Source: an uncultured Lachnospiraceae bacterium (lineage in GTDB: Bacteria > Bacillota > Clostridia > Lachnospirales > Lachnospiraceae). Taken from it: a stretch of DNA of 64,000 bases. The DNA lies in the NCBI GenBank assembly GCA_910580195.1, contig CAJTWA010000002.1:62001-126000 (forward strand). The letters run 5' to 3'. Positions 50,562-59,129 of the stretch are shown piece by piece. The stretch's first letter is position 1, and each line of letters opens with the position of its first letter. The notes under the pieces are model-generated. The model was not told the DNA's origin and searched no databases. It saw only the letters and a list, made by a program, of their open reading frames with translations. The position numbers were made by a program, and so were the translations under genes.

Positions 50562-53444
50562 ATGAAAGAAAGAAAAAGGACAAAGCGGCTGCTGGCGTGG
50601 ATGCTCGCATTGCTACTGGCGGTTACGGGGGTGCCGTTGTATGGCATGGAAGTACGGGCAGCAGGCGAGATACTGAAAGATGGGAATTTTTCCTATACAG
50701 TGAATGATGATGGTAAAAGTGTAATGATTATACGTTATGATCCCGTGGAAACGACAGAGGAAAGTGTTACGATTCCATCAACGATTGACGGGAAAAACGT
50801 GACTGCTATTGGTTCGGCTGCATTTAGTAACTTTACTGCTTTAACAAATATTACCATCTCTGGCAATGTAACTTATATCGGTAACAGCGCATTTTATAAC
50901 TGCTCCAGTTTAGCAAGCATCACTATCCCGGACAGTGTAACTACAATTGACATCTATGCATTTGATGGCTGTACCAGTTTGGAAAACCTTTCCATCCCAG
51001 CCAGCGTAACCTCTATCAACACGGGTGCATTTGCAAACTGCAGCGGTTTAACAAACATAACAGTAGCTGAGGAAAATAAAATATATGATAACAGGAATTC
51101 TTGTAATTCAATTATTAAGAAAAAAACCAATGAACTTATATTAGGATGCAAAAATTCAGTTATTCCGGATAGTGTTACCTCGATTGGCGACTCTGCTTTT
51201 TTGGGCTGCAGCAAGCTGGAAAATATCAACATCCCAGACAGCGTGACTTCTATCGGCTCTTCTGCTTTTTGCGGCTGCAGCAGCCTAACAAGCATTACCT
51301 TGCCAAATAACGTGACTTCTACAGGTTTTCATGCTTTTGAAAATTGCACCAGTTTAACAAGCGTTACCATCCCAAACAGTGTAATCTCTATCGACACTTC
51401 CTCTTTCCAAGGCTGCAGTAAATTGGCAAGCCTTACCATTCCGGAAAGTGTCTACGATATTGGCGACCGTGCACTTTTGGATTGTAAAAACTTGGAAAGC
51501 ATCACAATCCCCGGCAACATGACTAGGATTGATTATCACGCTTTAGGTTATGTTATAAACCCTTACAGCAAAAACGAGGAAAAAATCCCAGATTTTACAA
51601 TCTACGGTGAAAAAGGATCCGTTGCCGAAACCTATGCATCAAACAATGAATTTACATTTGTCCCCACTGCCCGGAGCCTTTCCAAAGCCACGATAAGATT
51701 GGAAAGAACCAGCTACACTTACGATGGGACTCCCAAAGAGCCAGCCCTAACCGTTGAACTAAACAATGATGAAGTATTAAACCCGGACACCGACTATACC
51801 GTTTCCTACAGCGACAATATCAATGTGGGAACCGCAACGGTAACTGTCACAGGAAAAGGCGACTACAAGGGAACAGCAACTACAACATTTTCCATTACCA
51901 GCGCTGACGATGAAAACTCTGGGACAACCGATTACGACCTCTCCGATGCCAGCATAACGCTGGAAGGTGAAGACAACGGTTATGTTTGGGACGGAACCCC
52001 CAAAACCCCAGCCGTAACCGTAAAACTGGACGGAAAAACCCTGATTGAGGGCACTGACTATACCGTATCCTACAGCAACAACACCGATATCGGGCGCGCA
52101 GAAGTAACCATCACTGGCAAAGGCAATTATACCGGGAGCCAGACAACCTCTTTCCGAATCAGCGAAACCGGCTGGGAGGGAGATTATAAGTATACAGTAA
52201 ATGAGGATAAAAACAGCGTAACAATCCTAACAGGTGATAGCGGGAACGGCTCGATTCCAGCAACAATTAGCGGGAAAGCGGTAACCGCTATCGGTGATGA
52301 TGCATTCCACCTGTCGTACTGGAGTAACAGCCCGTCAAGCCTTACTATCCCAGCCAGCGTCACTTCTATCGGCAGCTACGCATTTTATAACTGGCTTAAC
52401 CTGAAAAGCATTACTATCCCCAGCACCGTAACCTCTATCAACGATTATGCATTTGGTTTTTATGAATATGAGGTGGACCCGGACGACGGTGGAGGGTACG
52501 AGGACAGGAAAGTATCGAATTTTGTCATCTATGGGGAAAGCGGTTCTGCAGCAGAAAAATATGCAGCAAAATATGGCTTCCCATTTAACGGGCCATCCCA
52601 AACTGACATTTCCAATGCAACCGTAACTCTGGAAAAAACTACCTATCTCTACGACGGAAAGGCCAAAACCCCAGCCGTAACAGTAACGTTAAACGGAAAA
52701 ACACTCACCCTAAACACAGATTACACCGTTGCCTACACCGACAATGTCAATATAGGGACTGCAAAAGCAACCGTCACAGGCAAAGGCAATTACAAAGGGA
52801 GCGTAACCAAAACATTTACCATAACCACGGCTAATAACTCCTCTGGGAATAACGGCACTCCCGGCGGCAATGGCTCCTCCGGGAACAACGGCACTTCCGG
52901 CGGCAACGGCTCTGCGGGAACTGGCAATGCCAAACAGCCCATCACCTGCAAAAAGAAAACCTACACCGTTGCCTACGGCACAAAGCCCTTCAAACTTAAA
53001 GTAACCTCCAACGGCAGCTTAACTTACAAAAGCTCCAACAGCAAAGTAGCCGCCGTCGGCAAAACAAACGGCAAAGTAACCATCAAAAACACCGGAACCG
53101 CATACATCACGGCCAAGACACAAACAGATTCCGTGAAAATCACCATCAAAGTTTACCCAAAGAAACCGTCCGTAAAATCCCTGTCCATAGGGAAAGGCAG
53201 GAAATTAACGGTAAAATGGGCAAAAGACAAGCGTGCAACCGGATATCAGGTACAGGTAAGCACCAGCAAGAATTTCAAGAAAAATGTGAAAAAACAGAAT
53301 ACCACAAAGGCTGCATGTACCTTCAAAAAACTGAAAGCAGGGAACAAATATTATGTACGGCTCCGAAGCTATAAAAAAGCCGGGAAAAACACCCTGTACA
53401 GCGCATGGAGCACTGCAAAAAAGAGTAGCAAAATAAAACGGTAG
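50562..53444 (+). CDS. BspA-like leucine-rich repeat surface protein
   Basis: 960 residues from ATG 50562, which gives a clean signal peptide (LLAWMLALLLAVTGVPL). BspA-type LRR_5 repeats (ITIPDSVTTIDIYAFDGCTSL and similar, about 22-23 residues each: SITIPDSVTTIDIYAFDGC) span about 60-370 and again about 590-690. Between and after them lie three MBG/Ig-like modules of about 75 residues (SYTYDGTPKEPALTVELNN, then DTDYTVSYSDN and VTGKGDYKG). A Gly/Asn linker and a Lys-rich Ig/FN3-like tail end the protein, with no LPXTG. It is likely an adhesin, with the basic tail as wall anchor. Confidence 0.92.
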   Translation: MKERKRTKRLLAWMLALLLAVTGVPLYGMEVRAAGEILKDGNFSYTVNDDGKSVMIIRYDPVETTEESVTIPSTIDGKNVTAIGSAAFSNFTALTNITISGNVTYIGNSAFYNCSSLASITIPDSVTTIDIYAFDGCTSLENLSIPASVTSINTGAFANCSGLTNITVAEENKIYDNRNSCNSIIKKKTNELILGCKNSVIPDSVTSIGDSAFLGCSKLENINIPDSVTSIGSSAFCGCSSLTSITLPNNVTSTGFHAFENCTSLTSVTIPNSVISIDTSSFQGCSKLASLTIPESVYDIGDRALLDCKNLESITIPGNMTRIDYHALGYVINPYSKNEEKIPDFTIYGEKGSVAETYASNNEFTFVPTARSLSKATIRLERTSYTYDGTPKEPALTVELNNDEVLNPDTDYTVSYSDNINVGTATVTVTGKGDYKGTATTTFSITSADDENSGTTDYDLSDASITLEGEDNGYVWDGTPKTPAVTVKLDGKTLIEGTDYTVSYSNNTDIGRAEVTITGKGNYTGSQTTSFRISETGWEGDYKYTVNEDKNSVTILTGDSGNGSIPATISGKAVTAIGDDAFHLSYWSNSPSSLTIPASVTSIGSYAFYNWLNLKSITIPSTVTSINDYAFGFYEYEVDPDDGGGYEDRKVSNFVIYGESGSAAEKYAAKYGFPFNGPSQTDISNATVTLEKTTYLYDGKAKTPAVTVTLNGKTLTLNTDYTVAYTDNVNIGTAKATVTGKGNYKGSVTKTFTITTANNSSGNNGTPGGNGSSGNNGTSGGNGSAGTGNAKQPITCKKKTYTVAYGTKPFKLKVTSNGSLTYKSSNSKVAAVGKTNGKVTIKNTGTAYITAKTQTDSVKITIKVYPKKPSVKSLSIGKGRKLTVKWAKDKRATGYQVQVSTSKNFKKNVKKQNTTKAACTFKKLKAGNKYYVRLRSYKKAGKNTLYSAWSTAKKSSKIKR

Positions 53445-53470
53445 AACATAATACTAACCAATAAGTACGC

Positions 53471-53572
53471 AAGGGGCTGCTGCAAAATACAGAAATCCTT
53501 CCACATTTTATAACGTATCAGAAAGATTGATACAGTATGTTGTAGGAATTCCACAATTTGCAACAGCCCCTT
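53471..53572. mobile_element. 102-bp palindromic MITE-like element
   Basis: AAGGGGCTGCTGCAAA and TTTGCAACAGCCCCTT bound a sequence whose halves are imperfectly complementary throughout, centred on GTATCA/TGATAC. It has no coding capacity. It lies between convergent genes, where its hairpin may also end transcription. A related 93-bp element lies at 63601-63693. Confidence 0.7.
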
Positions 53573-53597
53573 GAAACATGTATCTGCATAGGATCCG

Positions 53598-54266
53598 CTA
53601 GTCTTCTGGTTTTCCTTCCCCAGCCCCAGCAAACAGCAGTTCCGCGGAAAAATACGCCTGCTGCACGTAATCCTCCCCCAGCATCCTTTTGTCCAGCATC
53701 CGCTTTTCCTGCAATTCCTCCAACTGCTCCTGCAGCCGTTTCCTGCGCTGCACCCGCCGTTCCCAGAAGCTGTCCTCGGATTCCTTCTGGAACAGGCTTT
53801 CCCCTTTCCCATTCTGGAAACCCGAATTCCAGCTTTGGCCGCTATACTCTTCCTTCGTAGCCCCAAACCGATGGACCACAAAGCTGCCGCCGCAAATGCC
53901 AGCCCATGGGTTCTGGAAGCCAAAGCTGCACTTTAAAGTATCCAGCACCCATTTCTCATACTCCGGGTCAGCCTTCATGGCCTCAAACCCTGCATCCGAA
54001 ATATGCACGGAAAAAGAAGAGTCCATCTGGGAAGGGCTTACCGGAATCTGGGATATTTTTTCATGGATATACTGCTTGTATTCTTCCAGCGTCAATTCCT
54101 TGGCAGAAATCTCTGGCTGGGCAACCTCTGCTGTTTCCAGCTTCTTTTCTGCTATTTTATCTGCAAATGATACGGATTCTGCCTGTTTTTGCCCTGCTTC
54201 ATAACTTTTCAGAAAATTATGGTATGTCTTTGTCATATAATTTACATACATGGTATTCTGGGACAT
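53598..54266 (-). CDS. Unknown protein, last gene of a LytTR two-component operon
   Basis: 222 residues from ATG 54266 after GGAGAAATT. There is no signal peptide. ISDAGFEAMKADPEYEKWVLDTL is followed by a region with FGFQNPWAGICGGSFVVHRFG (ISDAGFEAMKADPEYE and WAGICGGSFVVHRFG). A basic coiled coil (RRVQRRKRLQEQLEELQEK) lies near 160-180. Similar proteins of Lachnospiraceae are, as far as I recall, unnamed DUFs. It lies 14 bases after its upstream neighbour, so it shares the operon with a sensor kinase and regulator. Confidence 0.7.
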   Translation of the reverse strand: MSQNTMYVNYMTKTYHNFLKSYEAGQKQAESVSFADKIAEKKLETAEVAQPEISAKELTLEEYKQYIHEKISQIPVSPSQMDSSFSVHISDAGFEAMKADPEYEKWVLDTLKCSFGFQNPWAGICGGSFVVHRFGATKEEYSGQSWNSGFQNGKGESLFQKESEDSFWERRVQRRKRLQEQLEELQEKRMLDKRMLGEDYVQQAYFSAELLFAGAGEGKPED

Positions 54267-54280
54267 AATTTCTCCTTTCC

Positions 54281-54934
54281 CTACCCCCAAATATCGTACT
54301 TATTCCCAAAGGACGCATAGCTGTTCCCGCTGGCATTGTATTTGCTGGAAAAACTTAAGGCATTGGCCCCGGCGTTGTCGGCTACCCGCTCTCCCAGAAA
54401 AGCCACCTTTTCCGTAAATGTGCCGGATGGGCCAAATAAGTTCTCCAAACTTTCCTTATCCAGCTCTTTTAGCTTCTCCATGTCAAGGCTTAACGTCCCA
54501 TCTTTTCCTATGGCAATCCCTGCTGTTTTCAAGGCTTCGCTGTTCTCCGAAGCGGCCTCCGTGAGCATTTGGCGGTAGTAGCCGTCCAATGCCGAGGAAC
54601 TGGATTTTAAGGATTTCAAAGTAGAATTATAGCTTTCCAGCAGCTTTTCCACTTGGCTGTAAACTTCCCCGTAATCCCCGCTTTCCTTTGCCTTGGCAAA
54701 CATGGAATCCTGCCCTTCCGCCATAAATGCCTGTGCGCTGCGCGCCAGTTCCTCCGCTGTTTTTTCTAATTTTTCATAGCTGTTTTTCTTCGCCAAATTT
54801 GTGCTGGCCTCTGCCCCAAACACGTCGGAAAAGTCGTCTTTGTGGTTCTTGTTCAGGAAATCCACAAGGGACATGTTCACCGGGACGCCTGCCCGCCTTG
54901 CTGTTTCATTGATAATCTGGTCTGTCACTCTCAT
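54281..54934 (-). CDS. Unknown helical protein with FliD-like C-terminal motif
   Basis: 217 residues from ATG 54934 after AGGAGG, seven-base gap. It is long-helical, with LLESYNSTLKSLKSSSSALDGYYRQML in the middle (LLESYNSTLKSLKSSS) and a C-terminal IAIGKDGTLSLDMEKL, then LFGPSGTFTEKVAFLGERV. That order resembles the end of the flagellar cap protein FliD and similar secreted helical proteins. The start overlaps the kinase stop as ATGA, so it is translationally coupled to the sensor. It may be a secreted helical factor; no signal peptide is visible. Confidence 0.7.
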   Translation of the reverse strand: MRVTDQIINETARRAGVPVNMSLVDFLNKNHKDDFSDVFGAEASTNLAKKNSYEKLEKTAEELARSAQAFMAEGQDSMFAKAKESGDYGEVYSQVEKLLESYNSTLKSLKSSSSALDGYYRQMLTEAASENSEALKTAGIAIGKDGTLSLDMEKLKELDKESLENLFGPSGTFTEKVAFLGERVADNAGANALSFSSKYNASGNSYASFGNKYDIWG

Positions 54935-56529
54935 TCTGATACCTCCTGCTGCAGCATTACTTTTACATAAAATACAGTTCCATTTATTTGAATATCCATA
55001 ACTCCTAGATACCGTTCCGCTATCTCCTTGACGCTGCTCAGGCCAATCCCATGCTCCGCATCTGCCCATAACAGTTTTGGCCCTCCCATAGATGGAAATG
55101 CTTTTTCAAGGCATCCGCCGCATTTTCCCGCCAATTCCCCCTCCGGCTTTTTATTGGCAAGCAACGCGCTCCTGCCGCACTTCCTACAACTGCCTGCCGA
55201 TACTTTTCCCTGCTTTCTGGTAGCAGGCAGCGGGCGGCTCTTCCCACAACTATCTGCCGGTACTTTTCCCTGCTTTCTGGTAGCGGGCAGCGGGCGGCCT
55301 TCCTCCCACCTTACAATGCCGTCAAAGCTGTTTTCCACCTCTAACAGCAGGAAATGGTTCTTCCGTTTCAGGGAAAGGCGGATATAGCGGGGCGCGCCAT
55401 CTTCCACCCTCCTGCATCCCTCTATGGCATTGTCCAGAAGGTTATCCAAAAGGATTCCCATCTCAAACGCCGGGATGGACACTTCCGGCCCATAGCAAAA
55501 CTGCACCTGAAAATCAATCCCCGCCCCCGCGGCCTTCCGGTATTTATCATTGATAATGACGTCCGTCAGGGGGTTGCCTGTGGCAAACTGGTAATCCAGC
55601 GAGCCCATGGCCCCCTCCAGCTTTTCCATGTACTGGCCTGCGTCCTGAAAATTCCCTGCAGCCGCTAAGCCTTTTAAGTTCGCCATGTGGTTTTTCATCT
55701 CATGCCGCGCCTTGCGGATGCTGCCGTAGAAATCCTCCGCTTCTTCCAGCCGCCGCTCCAAAGCCTTCATCTGCTGCTTTTCCACAAAATGCTGCTGCCG
55801 CTCCCTCTGCAATTCCCGGTATTTCTGGAAAATAGAAACTGCCGCCAGCTCCCCGAGGTAAATCAGCACCGCCAAGAGTGGGATTTTCCATAACATATCC
55901 CGCTTTTCGTCAAACAGCAGGAACACCCCCTGCTCTGTTTCCACCATGGAAATATCAAAAACCATCCGTGCCAACATGCCGCCGGCCACATTCAGGGAAG
56001 ACAAAAACACGGTATCCTGCCAGCCCATTTCCCACGGCTGCCCTGCCATTTTCCCCAAAATAACTGCAAATCCCCACAGCAGCAAGCCATAGGCTAACAC
56101 CAAAAGCGCCTGCCCCACAGCCGCCCCTAGGTAAATCTGCTGGAGATACCCCTCCGAAGCCGGATCCAGATGGCTGTAGTATTCCTCTATCCCATACTGG
56201 TGGATGCTATTGCAGACCAGAAAGCTGAGCCCATGGAGGTTGTAAAACAAGAGCAGCACAAAGACTGCTTTCTCCAAGCGTTTCTGGTGCCGCACAAATA
56301 CATAGGCAAGCGCCAACGCTGCTGAAAGGGGGTAGCGGATCCACGACGCCAACCCCGGCCAGAAAGCAATCAGGAGGTTCACCCCCGCCAATGCCCCCGC
56401 CAGAAGGATGCGGCCTTTGTCCCTTGCAGGATAGAACATCCCCCAAAGTGCCTGAAAAACCAAGGCCTGCACCATGACATGGAGTACCCCGGTGCAATTA
56501 ATCACCCATTCATACACATTTTGGCTCAA
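54931..56529 (-). CDS. AgrC/GHKL-type sensor histidine kinase with repeat insertion, TTG start
   Basis: 532 residues from TTG 56529, seven bases after GGAGGA. Six to seven membrane helices (1-235) are followed by a coiled coil, then His276 in KARHEMKNH, the N box LLDNLLDNAIEGC (360-372) and HGIGLSSVKEIAERY (493 on). Residues 411-490 are an insertion in the ATP-lid region containing two 20-residue repeats that begin RPLPATRKQGKV. It pairs with the LytTR response regulator upstream and overlaps it as TTGA. The ligand is probably a peptide, by analogy with AgrC; no agrD or agrB is nearby. Confidence 0.9.
   Translation of the reverse strand: MSQNVYEWVINCTGVLHVMVQALVFQALWGMFYPARDKGRILLAGALAGVNLLIAFWPGLASWIRYPLSAALALAYVFVRHQKRLEKAVFVLLLFYNLHGLSFLVCNSIHQYGIEEYYSHLDPASEGYLQQIYLGAAVGQALLVLAYGLLLWGFAVILGKMAGQPWEMGWQDTVFLSSLNVAGGMLARMVFDISMVETEQGVFLLFDEKRDMLWKIPLLAVLIYLGELAAVSIFQKYRELQRERQQHFVEKQQMKALERRLEEAEDFYGSIRKARHEMKNHMANLKGLAAAGNFQDAGQYMEKLEGAMGSLDYQFATGNPLTDVIINDKYRKAAGAGIDFQVQFCYGPEVSIPAFEMGILLDNLLDNAIEGCRRVEDGAPRYIRLSLKRKNHFLLLEVENSFDGIVRWEEGRPLPATRKQGKVPADSCGKSRPLPATRKQGKVSAGSCRKCGRSALLANKKPEGELAGKCGGCLEKAFPSMGGPKLLWADAEHGIGLSSVKEIAERYLGVMDIQINGTVFYVKVMLQQEVSE
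55161..55300 (-). repeat. 60-bp tandem repeat inside the histidine kinase gene
   Basis: TACTTTTCCCTGCTTTCTGG occurs at 55201 and 55261, exactly 60 bases apart. The copies encode the 20-residue repeats at 412-431 and 432-451 of the kinase. Confidence 0.85.
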
Positions 56530-57425
56530 TGGCTTTCCTCCGAAATAAATTTCAGGTATGCTTTCACAAAATCTTGGTATTTGTACTTGGAAACCAGCAG
56601 GCGGTCGCCGTTTTTCATCCAGACCTCCGTCCGGCTGTACCGCTCCACATATTCCATATTTACCAAATAGCCCTTATGCACCCGGAAAAAATGTTCCACA
56701 AGCTCCTCTTCCAACTGGCTAATCCTGCCGTAAAAGGCAATTTTCTCATCCCCAAGGCACAGGATGACTTTGCGGTTGCTGCTCTCCGCATAATAAATGT
56801 CCCCTGCCAAAACCTTCCGGGTGGTATGCCCCATCCGGACCAGCAGCTCCTTTGGCGCAGCCTGCCCTTTCCCAGCTAAGCAACGGTATTCCTGCACCGC
56901 CTGCCCAAATACCTTGGAAAATTCCTGCTCCTTTATGGGCTTCACCAGAAATTGGAAGGCGTGGACGGAAAATGCTTCTATGGCATATTCCGGGTAGCCT
57001 GTCACAAAAATCAGCAAGGGCAGTCTGCCCAAAACCGTCCCTCCACTGCCCTCTGCCCGGCTCCGTAGGCGCCTCGCCACATCCATCCCATCCAGCCCGT
57101 CCATGGAAATATCCAAGAATAGGATGTCTATGTTCCCTTCCCCGGGCGGCAGGCTTTGGGCTCTGCTGCCTTGCGTTCCATTGCCAGATTGCCCTTCTTC
57201 GGTTCCGCCCCTTTGGTTTCCTTCCCGGGGCAGGGATTCTCCGGTTTTGCTGCCTTCCTGCCCTCTGCCAAGCGGGGACCCACAGTTCCCACATAACCCT
57301 TGGGCGTCCAGCAATGCTTGGCCGGATGAAAATTCACGGATATTGCAGTCCACCCCTTGCTGCCCTATTAACTTCCGTATGTACGCACGCACATACGCTT
57401 CATCGTCACAGATTGCAATATTCAA
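56526..57425 (-). CDS. LytTR response regulator with an unusual insertion in the receiver
   Basis: 299 residues. Receiver: IAICDDEAYVRAYI (acidic pocket), IDILFLDISMDGLDGM (phospho-acceptor Asp105), FVTGYPEYAIEAF and FLVKPI. Residues about 43-97 are a Gly/Ser/Glu-rich, likely disordered insertion between helix 2 and the phospho-acceptor strand, absent from normal AgrA/LytR receivers. LytTR domain: DIYYAESSNRKVILCLG, HFFRVHKGYLVNMEYVERYSR (RVHKGYLVNMEYV) and LLVSKYKYQDF. First gene of the operon with the kinase. Confidence 0.92.
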   Translation of the reverse strand: MNIAICDDEAYVRAYIRKLIGQQGVDCNIREFSSGQALLDAQGLCGNCGSPLGRGQEGSKTGESLPREGNQRGGTEEGQSGNGTQGSRAQSLPPGEGNIDILFLDISMDGLDGMDVARRLRSRAEGSGGTVLGRLPLLIFVTGYPEYAIEAFSVHAFQFLVKPIKEQEFSKVFGQAVQEYRCLAGKGQAAPKELLVRMGHTTRKVLAGDIYYAESSNRKVILCLGDEKIAFYGRISQLEEELVEHFFRVHKGYLVNMEYVERYSRTEVWMKNGDRLLVSKYKYQDFVKAYLKFISEESH

Positions 57426-57671
57426 CTTTCCCTAACCTCGCTTATTCTGGAACTAGCCACATTCTGGTTCATGTTCCGGCTACTTATGTTATCGGCACTC
57501 TTTCTGGAAAAACTTTGGAAATGGAGCGACAGGGCACTTATTTGTTGTGACTGGAAACGCCTGCCCATATCGGGCCCAAATTCCATCTGGCGCTGTGGAA
57601 ATTGTAAAATGAGCCGGTTATACCTGCCTTTTGCCCTGCCTTTCCCTGTTTCCTGCCATACGGTTCCACTT

Positions 57672-57755
57672 GTATCAAAATGGCACAACTACGTTACATT
57701 TTAACATGCATCAAAATAGCACAGCCATGTTACACTTTAAGAGGCTGTGCTATTT
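57672..57755. repeat. 36-bp direct repeat merging into a hairpin
   Basis: GTATCAAAATGGCACAAC (57672) and GCATCAAAATAGCACAGC (57708) head two 36-base units with shared GTTACA and TTTAA. The second unit is half of a perfect stem AAATAGCACAGCC/GGCTGTGCTATTT (57714-57754). It lies in the 497-base divergent gap 57426-57922, which otherwise holds only the promoter and operators of the DUF3796 gene. Confidence 0.7.
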
Positions 57756-57826
57756 CATTAATCATCCATATTTACTTTTTGCAGCTGCTTGCGGACATCA
57801 TTGCCACGGTACATAATGCGGATAAT

Positions 57827-57905
57827 GAGATATATTTCTCACTTTTCCCTTGACACCTCCATAGATAAGTGATATATTTGTCATATAAAGTGATAAATAT
57901 ATCAT
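57827..57905 (+). promoter_or_regulatory. Three operator-like palindromes at the DUF3796/Xre promoter
   Basis: GAGATATATTTCTCAC (57827), GTGATATATTTGTCAT (57869) and GTGATAAATATATCAT (57890) share a GTGATA-TATCA-type dyad. Spacings are 42 and 21 bases, multiples of two helical turns. The middle copy covers the -10 box. The Xre protein encoded downstream is the obvious candidate binder. Confidence 0.6.
57850..57878 (+). promoter_or_regulatory. Promoter of the DUF3796/Xre operon
   Basis: TTGACA (57850-57855), 17 bases, TATATT (57873-57878). The start codon at 57923 is about 45 bases downstream. Confidence 0.65.
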
Positions 57906-57922
57906 GTAAGGAGGTAACAGCA

Positions 57923-58621
57923 ATGAAAAAAAATTCCAAAAGAACCTTAATTATCCTCGGTGCCCTATGCGCCCTGTCCGCCGCCCTCTCGGCCTGGCAA
58001 TCCATTACCTTCAACAACTCACGGTTGGTTGTGCCGATGGATTTCTCCAAATATACATTCCGGCTGGCGGATTTGCCCATGATACTGTCCATATGCTTTT
58101 TCGCCCTGTATATCCTCTGCCTTTTTATCCTATTGATACGTGCTGCAAACCGCAAAAAAACCAGCCCGAAATCTACAGGGGGCATGGCCCCTCAAATGGC
58201 TGCCATGGAGATAACAAGGAGCATTAATCCTAAGCTGGGCTTCCTTGGGTTTACAGGGTTCCTTGGGTTTCTGGGATTTTGGTCTTACCATGTGGACAAA
58301 TCCGTTTCCCCTTTCGTATTTTTCCTCTTTTTTGGGTTCTTCGGTTTTTTCTATGAAGGGAAAATGTCCGGGACTTTGATGGATGAACGCTTCAAGGAAA
58401 ACCAGATAAAGGCGCGGCTTGCTGCCGACAAGGTTTCCATTTCCATTATTTTCCTGTCCATTCTGGTCTGCGGGCAGGGGAAATTGATGGGAAATCTGGA
58501 ATACACCTTAATTGCCATCCTGATTGCCATTACCCTTTCCCTTGCCTTGGGGCAGTTCCTCAGCGAATACTTGCTGTACCGCTATGACCGCGGGGACTCT
58601 ATTTCAGGAAGTGAGGAATAA
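57923..58621 (+). CDS. DUF3796 membrane protein
   Basis: 232 residues from ATG 57923 after AAGGAGGTAACAGCA. Two N-terminal membrane segments (about 8-27 and 50-72) and two to three C-terminal ones flank the repeated LGFLGFTGFLGFLGFW and FFGFFGFFYEGKM stretches typical of DUF3796. The family is nearly always encoded next to a small Xre regulator, as here (gap three bases). Its function is unknown. Confidence 0.85.
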   Translation: MKKNSKRTLIILGALCALSAALSAWQSITFNNSRLVVPMDFSKYTFRLADLPMILSICFFALYILCLFILLIRAANRKKTSPKSTGGMAPQMAAMEITRSINPKLGFLGFTGFLGFLGFWSYHVDKSVSPFVFFLFFGFFGFFYEGKMSGTLMDERFKENQIKARLAADKVSISIIFLSILVCGQGKLMGNLEYTLIAILIAITLSLALGQFLSEYLLYRYDRGDSISGSEE

Positions 58622-58624
58622 GAT

Positions 58625-58831
58625 ATGCCCGGCTTTGAATGTAGGCTAAAAAAATACCGCCAGCAAAAAGATTTGACCCAAGAGCAGTTAGCCATGCAGG
58701 TAGGCGTGCGGCGGGAAACGATTATGCGGTTAGAAAAAGCCCAGTACAACCCTTCCCTGAAGCTGGCCGTGGACATTTCCCGGGCAGTGGGCGCTGCAAT
58801 TGAAGACATATTTATATTTCCTGAACAGTAG
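58625..58831 (+). CDS. Small Xre-family repressor (YozG-like)
   Basis: 68 residues. It is an entire helix-turn-helix protein: CRLKKYRQQKDLTQEQLAMQVGVRRETIMRLEKAQYNPSL (helices in RQQKDLTQEQLAMQVGV and RRETIMRLEKAQYNPS). It is the usual partner of DUF3796 genes and probably autoregulates through the dyads at 57827-57905. The last 41 bases of the gene, stop included, are duplicated in tandem. Confidence 0.93.
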   Translation: MPGFECRLKKYRQQKDLTQEQLAMQVGVRRETIMRLEKAQYNPSLKLAVDISRAVGAAIEDIFIFPEQ

Positions 58832-58872
58832 GCGCTGCAATTGAAGACATATTTATATTTCCTGAACAATAG
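58791..58872 (+). repeat. 41-bp tandem duplication spanning the Xre stop
   Basis: 58791-58831 and 58832-58872 differ by one base and each starts GCGCTGCAATTGAAGACATA and ends in TAG. The first copy is the true gene end; the second is non-coding and directly adjacent. The remaining gap to 59129 holds only the terminator at 59005-59034. Confidence 0.95.
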
Positions 58873-59004
58873 CGGAAAACCCTTTCTTCTGGCCTGTTTT
58901 CTATGCTCTAAATCATGGAGAGTAACGCGTTTTTTTTATCCTCCACATTTTGGCTACCAGTGTGTTGCCATCTCTCCTTCCACCCTCCCATTCCATTAGA
59001 ACCA

Positions 59005-59034
59005 ATAAAGAAAAGGGATGCCCAAAAGCATCCC
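59005..59034 (-). terminator. Terminator of the GH112 gene
   Basis: AGGGATGC and GCATCCCT pair around a six-base loop. On the minus strand TTTTCTTT follows. It lies about 95 bases after the GH112 stop. Confidence 0.75.
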
Positions 59035-59129
59035 TCCTTGCGTCCATCATACTGCTGTTAAATCTGGCACGCCGTACATGTGCGCCCTCCGGTTTCCTCT
59101 GCACTTCAATATTGCATTGCCTTCCCTAT

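Noticed and set aside
57422..57688. An 88-codon minus-strand frame upstream of the LytTR regulator
   Set aside because: It is rich in Ser, Arg and Gln with no motif and no clear Shine-Dalgarno, and lies in a divergent promoter gap.
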